In this document: piece after piece, positions 45,374 through 57,900 of the stretch
How the letters are laid out: the number at the start of each line of letters is the position of its first letter
How positions within the stretch are numbered: position 1 is the stretch's first letter
NCBI RefSeq assembly: GCF_026151205.1
Contig: NC_087082.1
Coordinates: 12,743,865-12,807,864, forward strand
From: Bolinopsis microptera
Taxonomy: Eukaryota > Ctenophora > Tentaculata > Lobata > Bolinopsidae
Direction of reading: 5' to 3'
DNA: 64,000 nt
Translations under genes and position numbers: made by a program
Notes under the pieces: generated by a model
What the model saw: the letters and a program-made list of their open reading frames with translations, nothing else
Databases searched by the model: none
What the model was told of the DNA's origin: nothing

Positions 45374-47152
45374 TCACAATGCTGGCAAGCATTACCGTCG
45401 CCCTTATATTCACAACACTATTTACCCCCTATACGATTATATCCCCTTTATTGTTTTCCAGGCATTAAGACTCATCGAAAGTAGTTCAGCAGGTACATTT
45501 AAGTTCAAAACATTCTAATTCAATGTTGAAGATGACAGGAATAAAAAATAGTTATATGGAGGTTTTTAAGAAATTTGCGCAAAATACGCGCCAGCATGTT
45601 ATACGAAATTAGGTAAAAAACCCAAAATCGCCATATTCAGGTGCCTTAAAAACCATGTTAAAATTGAGTTAGAGATCTGAAACTTTGCAGGGCGTCTAGA
45701 CCTTGTCCAAATCGACTGTAAAAAAAATTTCATGTTTCAGGAGTATCGGGAAGTGGGTTTTCTGGAACCCCTGTTTTACAACAGATTGTCGTGAAGATAT
45801 ATATATATGTATAGACGCTTTTTGCAGTCAATTGTAGCCTACATTTAAGTGTCCGTAGATTCAAAAGTATAAACGATACAGTCATCTCGAACCACAGGTT
45901 TTAAAGATAATTGTTTAAGCTTTAGTTTACATTGTATTGAAAAATAATTTAACGTCATCATCATCACTTGATGACGTCATCAAGTTAAGTGTTTTTAAAA
46001 CTTGACTTTTGACAAAGTAACAACTTTTTAAATCGATTTTACACTATTAAGGAGTAATTTTATTCAAAATCTGAGGACATTTTTATCTTAGATAATTGTT
46101 CAAGCATTCCGAAAATCTACCGGAATAGTTTCCTACCTTGCTCCTTCATAAAGATATTTGCTGTTGAAGTTAGTGCTTTTTTGAAGAATAATTTTATAAA
46201 AACACAAAAGTTGTGAATTAGTATTCTCTGGTGTTGGGCCATCCCTTGGGTTGTGGAGCTCAATTTTGCTTCTTAAAGGTGTAAATTGTGTTATAGGCTA
46301 GTTTTAAAGTTAAAAATCGAAAAGTTGCACACGTGGGGACACGCCCAAATTCATTTAAAATAGCTAAAATCGCTAAAAATTTTGATTTTCACGATTTTTA
46401 TCAACTTTGGAGTCCCGTTGTGATCCAAGTTCTTTTTGAAATCTTCTGAAACTTTGCATGCTTATCAAACTATATATTAAATACCACTATGCAAAAATGT
46501 ACGGTGATTCAATATTGTATGCGCACGCGACGTCCGCTCAAAGTTTGCACGTGCGAAAGGTGAGAAATTTGCTCATTCGTGATTTCGAATATATTCTGCT
46601 TTCCACGATATTTAAATGGCATTATATATGAATTTAATGCCAACTTGAATGAGTAAAAAGTGCCATATTCAGTCGGTTATCGACAGAAATACCTAACTAA
46701 ACACAAGGAAACGTTTTCAAAGGCAGAATTTCGAAATCGTCGAAATTACCTCCTTGTTAATGAAGTTTCGACTAGCTGTGTAAATTATCCTGACATTATA
46801 TTTTTATAATCAAAAAGAGATGATATTTGACCAAAACCCATAATCATGGGTAGAGTGTACCGCTGCCAGTGTCTCTCTTTTCCAAACAAAAGGAAATGAT
46901 ATTAATTTGAGGAACAGTCCGCTAATGCAAATTGATACCGAGAATGAAATCGGTCGCTCGCTTTTTCCATTCGATCACGGCTTACGAATTGTAATAATGC
47001 TTATTGATTTGAAAAAGCGAGCGACCGATTTCATTCTCGGTATCAATTTGCATTAGCGGACTGTTCCTCAAATTAATATCATTTCCTTTTGTTTGGAAAA
47101 GAGAGACACTGGCAGCGGTACACTCTACCCATGATTATGGGTTTTGGTCAAA
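45374..47152 (+). mobile_element. Helitron-like element copy B (nested in D), loop in 'flip' orientation
   Basis: 1,779 bp, TCACAATGCTGGCAAGC...GGTTTTGGTCAAA, inserted between A and T of copy D with no duplication. It is identical by eye to copy C (49882-51660, constant offset 4508) apart from the terminal loop. The 3' end is an inverted repeat of about 142 bp: left arm about 46825-46966, loop 46967-47011, right arm 47012-47152. No ORF. Confidence 0.9.
46825..47152. repeat. 3' terminal palindrome of copy B
   Basis: Arms of about 142 bp pair perfectly or nearly so, from TTTGACCAAAACCC to GGGTTTTGGTCAAA. The asymmetric loop of 45 nt starts CCATTCGATCACGGC and ends ATTGATTTG. Confidence 0.95.
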
Positions 47153-48130
47153 TATATACATATATATATATATTCAGGGATAGACGCTTTGCCAGTGAAT
47201 TATAGGCTACATTCAGATGTCTTTAGATTCGTACCTATAAAAGATACAGGCATTTCCGACCACAGGTCTTAAAGATAATCGTTTACACAATAGTTTACGT
47301 TATATTAAAAAATTATTTGACGTCATTATCACCCTTCGATGACGTCATCAATTTAAGCATTTTTGAAACTTTATTTTTGACAAAGTAACAACTTTTCAAG
47401 TAGATTTTACAGCATAAAGAAGTTATTTTATTGAAAATTTGAGGCCATATTGAAGTTAGATAATTGTTTGAGCATTCTGAAAATCTACCGGAAAGTTTGC
47501 CTAACTTGCTCCTTCATAAAGATATTCGTCATTGAAGTTAGTGCTTTTTTGAAGAATTATTTCATAAAAACGTTAATTTTGCGATTTAGTATTCTCTGGT
47601 GTTGAGCCATCCCTTGGGTTGTGAAGCTCAATTTTGCTTTCTAATGGTCTAAATTGTGTCATAGGCTAGTTTTAAAGTTGAAAATCAAAAAGTTGCACAC
47701 GTGAGGACACGCCCAAATTTATGGAAAATTGCTAAAATCACCGAAAATTGCTATTTTCACGATTTTTATCAGCTTTAGAGTCCTGTTGTGATTCGAGTTC
47801 TTCCTAAAATTTTCTGAAACTTTGCAAGCTTATTAAACTATATATAAAATACGAAAATGAAAAATTTTACGGTGATTCAATGTTGGATGCGCATGCAACG
47901 TCTGCTCAAAGTTTGCACGTATAAAAGGTGAGAACTTTACTCATTCTTGATTTCAATTAGTTTCTGCTTTAACACGACAGTTAAATGTTATGTATGGATG
48001 CAATACCAACTTGATTGAGTATAAAATTGCATATCCAGTCAGTGATCAAAAATATGGTGACACAAGGAAATGTTTTAAAAGGTAAAATTTCAAAATCGTA
48101 GAAATTACCTCGCTATTCAATAAAAGTTTC
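47153..48130 (+). mobile_element. Helitron-like element copy D, 3' part
   Basis: Continues D after the nested copy B, from the AT-rich TATATACATATAT and TTCAGGGATAGACGC to about 48130. It parallels the A/B/C body with about 10-15% divergence but lacks the terminal palindrome. Confidence 0.75.
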
Positions 48131-48981
48131 TCAATATTACAAATATAACTTAAATACGACATTAGAAAATCTGAAGCACATGTTACGTCCGCTTAAAGTA
48201 CGCACGTGAGAAACAGGGGTATTACAACCTTCGTTTTCAGAAGTTATAGGAGTGACATTTCCTAGGCAATGGAGGGCTTAGAATCCATAATATTTATGCT
48301 TGCAGTCCCTAGTCCGTAAAAATTAAAGTCTGTTTGAATTAGCTTTTCAAATAGTATCCACGGTCATGGTGAGGCTGGATTGATTCCCAGCGTGTTTAAT
48401 TCACAAACGCCTATATCTAGCAGTAAACACTATACGGATACCTGCGAAAATTTAATTTATTATCAATGGTCGGCTACCATGCTATGAAAGGTTAATAATC
48501 TTTATCGCCCGTTATACTTTACAATTTTCGCTGACGTCAATGCACGGTGCACACCTGCACCGTGCTGATAACGAAGCACAAGGCTGCTAGATCATATTAT
48601 ATAAAAACCGAACATTTTCCTAGATGTTCCTTCGAATTGCCTTTGAAACCCTACTATTTTAATTTCCGTGTTGAAGTTTTGAGACTCCTGTGAAAAATAT
48701 GTTGAAGGCGGCGCCTCTGTTCAAATCGGTGGGTTTAATTTGAACGGTAGTATCTGCATCGCTTTACTTGAATCGATTCCTTGCTTTGACTGTAACATGA
48801 TTTTATGTGATAGCTCTTTGTATTTACATTTAGAAATAACAGCCGATTTTTCTCCGTGCATTTAGTGCAATATTTGTAAGATGTTGTCTATTGTCGTTCA
48901 TAATAGTTGAGATATCAGTATCAAGATTGGACGATTCTATAACCTATAATCTATGCAGTTAATATCAATAAAGTTGCCAAC
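48131..48981. other. Upstream region of the Helitron gene
   Basis: Mostly unremarkable AT-rich DNA. Contains one strong palindrome, GCACGGTGCA-CACC-TGCACCGTGC, at about 48552-48575. The promoter or 5' end of the Helitron may lie here; no boundary can be assigned. Confidence 0.4.
48552..48575. repeat. Perfect hairpin, 10-bp stem
   Basis: Stem GCACGGTGCA / TGCACCGTGC with a 4-nt CACC loop, just after TGACGTCAA. Possible transposon-end hairpin or cruciform. Confidence 0.8.
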
Positions 48982-51900
48982 ATGTCAATACTTAAAGATC
49001 AGCTTATTAATGCTTGCTTAGATCGAATCGAAATACAGGTATGTTCAATGAAACTATAATAACAGTATCACGATTGAATTAAAGCTTATATTGCGAGATA
49101 TCCATTTTTACAGAAGTTCCATAGAGACTCCATCATATTATATTCTTATTGTACATATATTGTGAATTCGAGATATGTTTGATTGGCAAAAAGCAGCAGT
49201 GTAAATAAAAATACTCATTTCTGATTTCAGAGAGTTGCACACTTCATTGCAAATTGCACTAATGGCGAATCCTGTACCTGCCTTCTCTGTTTAGTGCAGA
49301 TTCCAAAGGTGACAGGCTGGGTGAGTTACACTACTGATATTAAACAATGTTTTAAACTTTACCTGTAGTAAATTAAATTAAAAATCTTCGTTCTGAGGAT
49401 TCTCATAAAATTCCTAAGTTGGAAAAGCCACTTAATTCCTGAATATTTGTTACAGTTATCATAATGTGTTCATCAGTCAAATCAGGCATGAAGGCTCAAA
49501 ATTGACACTTGCTTAATTATAGGGGCAATTGGAGAGCGAAGTTGAGGAGATGCTAATTGCAAATCGTGATATCGAGTTCCCGGAACTGTGTGGTGCAGCT
49601 ATCTCTGCACATGGATCAAAGCAACAAGTTTGTAATCGTGTTTTTTGCGCAGCTGTCTACATGAAAATTTGGTTCAATTTACGAAGATAATAAGCATCGG
49701 ACTCGGAACTTGACACAGACAAATTTTAAATCCGTATTTGCCAGGAACTCTGGAGTGAAGTCGTCACAAAATTACCAAGTAATTTTGACGAATCGGCACC
49801 CTCTAAGGATGCTCGCAAAACTGAAAATGTTGAAAAATCTGATAGCGCTAGCAGCAGTAGGACTATCAATGTTAGTTTTAATCACAATGCTGGCAAGCAT
49901 TACCGTCGCCCTTATATTCACAACACTATTTACCCCCTATACGATTATATCCCCTTTATTGTTTTCCAGGCATTAAGACTCATCGAAAGTAGTTCAGCAG
50001 GTACATTTAAGTTCAAAACATTCTAATTCAATGTTGAAGATGACAGGAATAAAAAATAGTTATATGGAGGTTTTTAAGAAATTTGCGCAAAATACGCGCC
50101 AGCATGTTATACGAAATTAGGTAAAAAACCCAAAATCGCCATATTCAGGTGCCTTAAAAACCATGTTAAAATTGAGTTAGAGATCTGAAACTTTGCAGGG
50201 CGTCTAGACCTTGTCCAAATCGACTGTAAAAAAAATTTCATGTTTCAGGAGTATCGGGAAGTGGGTTTTCTGGAACCCCTGTTTTACAACAGATTGTCGT
50301 GAAGATATATATATATGTATAGACGCTTTTTGCAGTCAATTGTAGCCTACATTTAAGTGTCCGTAGATTCAAAAGTATAAACGATACAGTCATCTCGAAC
50401 CACAGGTTTTAAAGATAATTGTTTAAGCTTTAGTTTACATTGTATTGAAAAATAATTTAACGTCATCATCATCACTTGATGACGTCATCAAGTTAAGTGT
50501 TTTTAAAACTTGACTTTTGACAAAGTAACAACTTTTTAAATCGATTTTACACTATTAAGGAGTAATTTTATTCAAAATCTGAGGACATTTTTATCTTAGA
50601 TAATTGTTCAAGCATTCCGAAAATCTACCGGAATAGTTTCCTACCTTGCTCCTTCATAAAGATATTTGCTGTTGAAGTTAGTGCTTTTTTGAAGAATAAT
50701 TTTATAAAAACACAAAAGTTGTGAATTAGTATTCTCTGGTGTTGGGCCATCCCTTGGGTTGTGGAGCTCAATTTTGCTTCTTAAAGGTGTAAATTGTGTT
50801 ATAGGCTAGTTTTAAAGTTAAAAATCGAAAAGTTGCACACGTGGGGACACGCCCAAATTCATTTAAAATAGCTAAAATCGCTAAAAATTTTGATTTTCAC
50901 GATTTTTATCAACTTTGGAGTCCCGTTGTGATCCAAGTTCTTTTTGAAATCTTCTGAAACTTTGCATGCTTATCAAACTATATATTAAATACCACTATGC
51001 AAAAATGTACGGTGATTCAATATTGTATGCGCACGCGACGTCCGCTCAAAGTTTGCACGTGCGAAAGGTGAGAAATTTGCTCATTCGTGATTTCGAATAT
51101 ATTCTGCTTTCCACGATATTTAAATGGCATTATATATGAATTTAATGCCAACTTGAATGAGTAAAAAGTGCCATATTCAGTCGGTTATCGACAGAAATAC
51201 CTAACTAAACACAAGGAAACGTTTTCAAAGGCAGAATTTCGAAATCGTCGAAATTACCTCCTTGTTAATGAAGTTTCGACTAGCTGTGTAAATTATCCTG
51301 ACATTATATTTTTATAATCAAAAAGAGATGATATTTGACCAAAACCCATAATCATGGGTAGAGTGTACCGCTGCCAGTGTCTCTCTTTTCCAAACAAAAG
51401 GAAATGATATTAATTTGAGGAACAGTCCGCTAATGCAAATTGATACCGAGAATGAAATCGGTCGCTCGCTTTTTCAAATCAATAAGCATTATTACAATTC
51501 GTAAGCCGTGATCGAATGGAAAAAGCGAGCGACCGATTTCATTCTCGGTATCAATTTGCATTAGCGGACTGTTCCTCAAATTAATATCATTTCCTTTTGT
51601 TTGGAAAAGAGAGACACTGGCAGCGGTACACTCTACCCATGATTATGGGTTTTGGTCAAATTGAACTATCCTTATTAATTTTATACCTATTCTATTTATT
51701 AAACTAGAATTATAATGTGTGTTTTTAAACACGTAGATTACGGTGAAATTTGATCAAACTCAAAACCCAATATAACTCCTATTTCAGACGAACCACCGTC
51801 AATATAATAAGAAATTCTGTTGGAGGAAGACTGCCTGCCTACCTGCCTAGGTCGATCCAGATGAAATCTGGAACGAGTTTCGTGTCAACGCTTCTCTCCA

Positions 51901-54900
51901 TTTATCCCTATCACACATGAGTAAACGCAGCTGGTCAGGTTCCATTCCAGTGTCTTCAAGTAGGACGTCCGGGAAGGTCTTATGTGGTCGTCCTCGATAA
52001 CGCTGGCCATAGGATGGTTGCCAGAAAAGGAGTTGTTGAGCAGGTTGGTCCTGTAGACGGTAGACATGTCCTGCAAAACGAAGTCTTCGTGTCTTTATAG
52101 TATCTGTCACCGATGGAATCTTTCCGTAAAGAACGGAGTTAGGTGTATGTGATTTCCATGAGATACCAAAGACCCTTCGTAGCATTCTAGTATAAACACC
52201 GTCTAGTGCTCTGATATCAGCCTTTTTAAGAGTCCAGGTTTCTGCACCATACAGCAGAACAGGTTCTACTGCAGTTCGAAAAATCTTAGTCTTGATCTTC
52301 CTGGACATATTAGATTTCCAAAAAGCATCTAGACTCTGTAAAGCTTTCCATGCGAGGCCTTTCCTGACATTGATGTCTCTGCTTGTTGAGGCTATAAAGG
52401 ATCCCAGGTACTTAAAGTCATGAACTTCTTCTAAAGGGTTGCCGTTAATAAAGACTCTATCGTCTGAGTTGACAGGTCGCGGGATGTTATAGGACATGTA
52501 TTTGGTCTTTCCGATGTTAATAAGGAGACCATAACGGGCTGCTATGTCAGAAATGCAGACTAAGAGGAGTCAAAATCGTAAATATCACAAAAATTCCTGT
52601 TTCACGATGGTGAGTTAGTAAAATTTTGGCATATTTTACTTGAGGACTCGGCTTCTTGTATTATCAATATCATGCTTGCTTCGCTTAAAATAAGATTATG
52701 AATAATGGCAATGTCACCAGCTCTCAAGTTTAAGTCTTAATAGTGAACATTGTTCATGAAGCCGTTCAGTTAAGAAATATTCTTTTTGAGGGTTCCGGTG
52801 GATACAAGCGTAGGACTAAAGTTTGGTAGTTTGTTATAAAAGTCATATTGAATATTCGCGTGTACCGTACCACTGGCAATACTACAAAATTACAGGTTGA
52901 TAAGTCATGTGACGGGAATGTTAAACACGTTCAAGAGTCAATGCCATTCAAGATGGACACATGCAATCAATTTGAAGTACTAAATGTGTCGTTTGCATGC
53001 TCACAAAAAACTGTTAGTTAATTTTGTTATTTGTCTTTCCGTTTCTGACGTGCATATTGCAATTTTATATCTAAAATTTAAATAATGATTATTATTATAT
53101 TATCATACTATATGTTTTGATATATAAAAACGTTTCAATTAGTTCACATCTACATTTCATAACATGCTACAAATAAGTTATTATATTGTCTACTTTTGCA
53201 GGAAAAGAATAATCCAAACGAAGAGGCTGATTATATTTCAGATAAGCAAGAATCCGGAAATCTAGTCAAGGGTAAATTAGTTTTCATTATAATAACATGT
53301 TAATAGATTAAGAAGCCGTGTCGTCGAAAGTTGCATTGTGAAAGCCACTGAATCTTCTTATAAAATGTATCTAATTTAATTAACTCAGGGTTGAGCAAGA
53401 GGTTTGTTAGGAAGACGAGGGTTCAACGAAACAGAAAGAAACAAGAAAGACAAAAAGTTCGTTAAAACAGTTTTGTACTTTTAGGAACGTTCGTTTGTGT
53501 AACAAGTTGTATGATAATAAACTACTTCTAAAGATAGACTTGAGTTAATATACATATATCTAAAAATTGAAATAGATGTGTTAATAACCGCAATCGAAAT
53601 TCAATCGATTCGTTTTGAGTATTAAGAAAATAAATATTTTTAGGCTTTAGACCGGAAAGAAGCGTGGTTGGGAAAACAGATTCTTCAGCAGATTGAAACA
53701 ATCAAAATAATACGGCAAGCTATTCTTACTGAAGAGGAAAAGAAAAACAAAGAGAGGACCGCAAGAAGAGGACATGAAGTAAGTCCGCAAAATTTTGCAT
53801 TACTTTTAACGATTCCATTAGAATAAAAACGTCGCTATTTCCATCCAGTTTATTATGAAAAAGTTTAAAATATCACGCAAGTGTAAAATCTCCGTTCTTT
53901 GTTTATTTTTAATTCACTGTGTGCTTCTTATGATTCTAACCTTCAGTGCCTTAACACCGTGAACATGAGTGGAGGAGGACCCGACAGCAAATTAACAGAC
54001 AAGAAAAGCTTCAAGAGAAATTCAAAGAAAAAACGGTTAGGAAGGAAACTCAAAAAATGTAACGCTCAGAGACCTATGCAGAGAGGTAAATAAAATTTAT
54101 TAAAAATTGTACAGTTGATTGATCAATATTCGAATACTGATAGTTGGATAATATCCGATTGGAAGAGGCAAGGACGAGTGAGACAGGAAGTTAGAAACTT
54201 CGTGATATCATGGATCGCTTAGGTTCCACCAGGATATGGTAGTCCTCATAATTCTGCTAAAAAATTACTAAAATAGTAAAATTGAACATGACACCAATTA
54301 TCAATAAACAAGCAGCTATAGCCTATAGTATAGTACGACTAAAGAAATAGGAAATAAATTTAAGTAAAATTCCATTTTGTTGTCAAGAGTCCTGATAAAT
54401 AATTTATGCGATAAAACGCATCTTTCTTCGCGTCATAGCCACTTTCGATCGCTTTACAACGACCGTATAAAATCATATAACTTTTGCTACTATACTGTGC
54501 TACTTTTTTAATGATCTGTTTTACATACATAATCGTTGTACCAGTATTGCAGTATATTATATTTCAGATTCTATCGAAGGAGATGTATCCTTGATAGAGA
54601 GTCAGCAGGAAGACCCGTCTTCAGAAAAAGAAAGCAGAACACAAGAGTCTAGGGTAGATGACATTGTTAGTGAGGATAAGAGTGATACTATACTTTATAT
54701 CGATGGGGAAAAACATGCTATTGAAAGTGAAAAAGAGCCGGGTTTAATGAGTAAACTAAAACGTACTTTGAGGAACTTCCGTTATAGGAAATCACAAGGT
54801 GGTCAGCAAACAATACGCAAAGTTAAAGATCGTTACAGGAACAAAGACCACGCCAAAGAGTTAAATAAAAAAGACGTCCTTAAATATCAGTCGGGGTCGC

Positions 54901-57900
54901 ATGGTCATGATGTACTGAGTGGATACCGTTCTTCTCCTGGTGGCAGGTCTTCACTCAAAGAAGCAGCCAGTCGATATCAATCATCTCTCGCTGGTAAATC
55001 TTCACTCAAAGAAGCAGCCAGTCGATATCAATCATCTCTCGCTGGTAAATCCTCACTCAAAGAAGCAACCAGTCGATATGAATCATCTCTCGCTGGAAAA
55101 TCCTCACGCAAAGAAGCATCCAGTCGATATCATTCATCTCTCGCTGGCAAATCCTCACTCAAAGAAGCAGCCAGTCGATATGAATCATCTCTCGCTGGCA
55201 AATCCTCACGCAAAGAAGCATCCAGTAAGTATAAATCAGCCCCTGAGTTCAAGAAGAAAAGAAAGGATTATGAAGATTCGGAGAAGGAGAAAATTTCACA
55301 ATCGAGAAGGACTAGATATCGTCGAAACAGACTGTTTGAAGAATTTGAGGAAGAATTCGAAGACGATATCGATTATTGCTTGACAAGGAAAGATGCCATG
55401 AAACAGATCAGAAAGCACACGACACGTAATGGTAAAAAACTACGATTCCTGCTACACAAGGAGAGGATCATGGGATTTAGGAAAAGTGTTTTCCTCCCCT
55501 ATATATCCTATATTTCAAGAAAAGGCACCTTCAGAACGAAAACTTTCATGAGATCGAAAAGCAAGTTAATATGGAAAAATGCTGTCAACCGAGTGATGAT
55601 CGAGAATTTGAATGATCGCCTTGCGAATGACATCATTAACGAATGGTACCCATCTCTCAATTTTAAACGGAACAACCAGTATAAGAAGAAGTTTATTGCA
55701 TCTCAGCTCCAGAGGAGGATCTTAAACAGCCGGGATCTGTGGATAAAAGTTTTGTATGGCCGTTGTCATAAGTTGAACTTGACATCAGAACAGCTCATTA
55801 ACGAGGAAAAACTGGATTTATCTGAAGAGAAGCGTTTTGACAGCATCCTTGGCTACAAATGTCACAGAAAAGGTGTGGAACCTCGCTTTCCTCTCTACAG
55901 CTTTCGCAATGGTGAGCAATTCAAGTTTCGGTATAACAAGAGTTCAAAGAAGAGCAGAGAGGAATTGAGAAAAAGTGAAATATGTACTAAAGACTGCATT
56001 CCGGCTGGCTATTTTGAAGCCGATCGCTTCAAAGATTATTTGACAAGATGCAGAAATGTAGAAGTGAGAAATAGCAGAAAGTTCGTACAAGCGTCTAACA
56101 AATGTGGAAATTTGAAAGCCAATGACATGTACACCTTAAAAGTTGGACACCGCAACCATCCTGAATGCTGTTTAAGGAGTGAAGCAAAGAACAAGTGCTC
56201 CAGTGACCTTGTTCTGCTGAGAAAATTGAGCGTCCACTACAAAAACGCTCGAACTCTCTATAAGGCTGTGAATGACATGAAAACAGCAGATCAGTTTGTG
56301 TCCGACTTAGATACTGCAACTGCAACAGGAGATATCGAATATCTACTAAAACTACTACAATACGAACCTCCTATTGCAGAAAAAACATTCGAAGTTGAGA
56401 GACCGCAACAAGTCATCAATGAGCAGTACATGGAAGAAAACTTTCCTGAACAGTACCTAAAATTTCTAACTACAATCAACGCTAACCATACAGTGCATTG
56501 CATTTCTTGTCGAAGGCTTACGGAGGATGACTCTAAAAAGTGCAAAACCATAACATCTCGATGGAAGAAAGTGAACATCGTCAACTCCGAGTACATGCTT
56601 CTCCTCCGCTATCTGCAATCCGACGAATGGCTTAGAATGGGAGGTGTATATGTTGACACGTTAGTAGGTAAAAGAATTTGCAACTATTGTCACAATAAAA
56701 TGGAGAAAGGGGAAGTTCCAAGAATATCGGTTAGGAACGGAATGAACGAAGGGATCGTTCCCATTGAAATAGCTGATTTGTCCCAGTTTGAATGTATGTT
56801 CATACGGCAAATTTCAATGTTCCAAACATTTTTGAAGCTAGGACCAAGCGTTGGAAATCGGCCAAATAATGAGAAAATGTCTGCAGTAAAAGGATTTAGT
56901 GTCCACATACCGGTCCCAATACAGGTGAACGCTAAGCAATTAGCTGGAGAAATGCCTGGACTGTTGAATCCAAAGACTTTCATCGTCCTTCATGGTCTCC
57001 CGAATAAAGACAGGAAGGTTTGGCAAACTTTGATAAACGTTGATAAAGTTATCACTGCACTAAAATGGCTCGTAAAGAATAACCCTCTCTATGAAAAAAT
57101 TGAAGTTCCAACAAAGGGTGAGATTCTTGATATGATGTGTGAGGTCGATAGCGATATTGAAGATGGAGAGGGAGCGATTCCAACTGACTTCTTTGATAGC
57201 TTTGATTACTCCGGTGAGAACAGTAAAAAAGCTAAAGATCTTTCCGATATATCCTCATCTTTATCTAGCGCTGAGTCAGTTATCAAACCGTCTTCTAAGA
57301 GAGCCCGCCATAAGAACAGTATCACATCTGAAGACATTGACATGTCATTACCTGAAATGCTACCTACTGAAAATAAAGAAGATCCTGCCGATTTAAATGA
57401 CGAATATCTTGAGCGTTTATGTGAACTTGACATGAGCAGCAACGACGATGATCTAGCAAGTAATGGCTCTTTATTTGGACTTAGTAGTACATCGACTAAA
57501 TCAGCTATATCATCGAACAATTCTTCTAGTATGGAGATCAGTTTTGATGAAGTTCCATGTAAATCAGGCGATAGTGAAATTAGTTTCGACGAGAGTAAAT
57601 GCAGAGATAAAGGCGGTGATGGGCATTTAAACCCGTTAAAGATCGTGACCAGTGTCGATTTTAAGGACATGGAATTGGGCATCGAAGATGAAGATCCATC
57701 TTTTAAGAATATATGGAAGTTTTCTGCAACAGTCAGTGACGAAGAAATGGTCCGAATAAAAGAGATGTCTAGTTGTAGCAGTAGGAGAAAAGTTATTGCG
57801 CTGAAATCTGTGGTGCATATGGCTAGGATGCTAAACAGTAACGGTTCTCTTTGTGTTCGTTGCTATCAAGATGTCAGAAATTATAGAGATAGAATCATTC

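Noticed and set aside
46825-47152. Terminal palindrome taken as an independent MITE
   Set aside because: In all three copies the larger element always ends exactly at the outer end of the palindrome, so it is the element's 3' end rather than a separate insertion.
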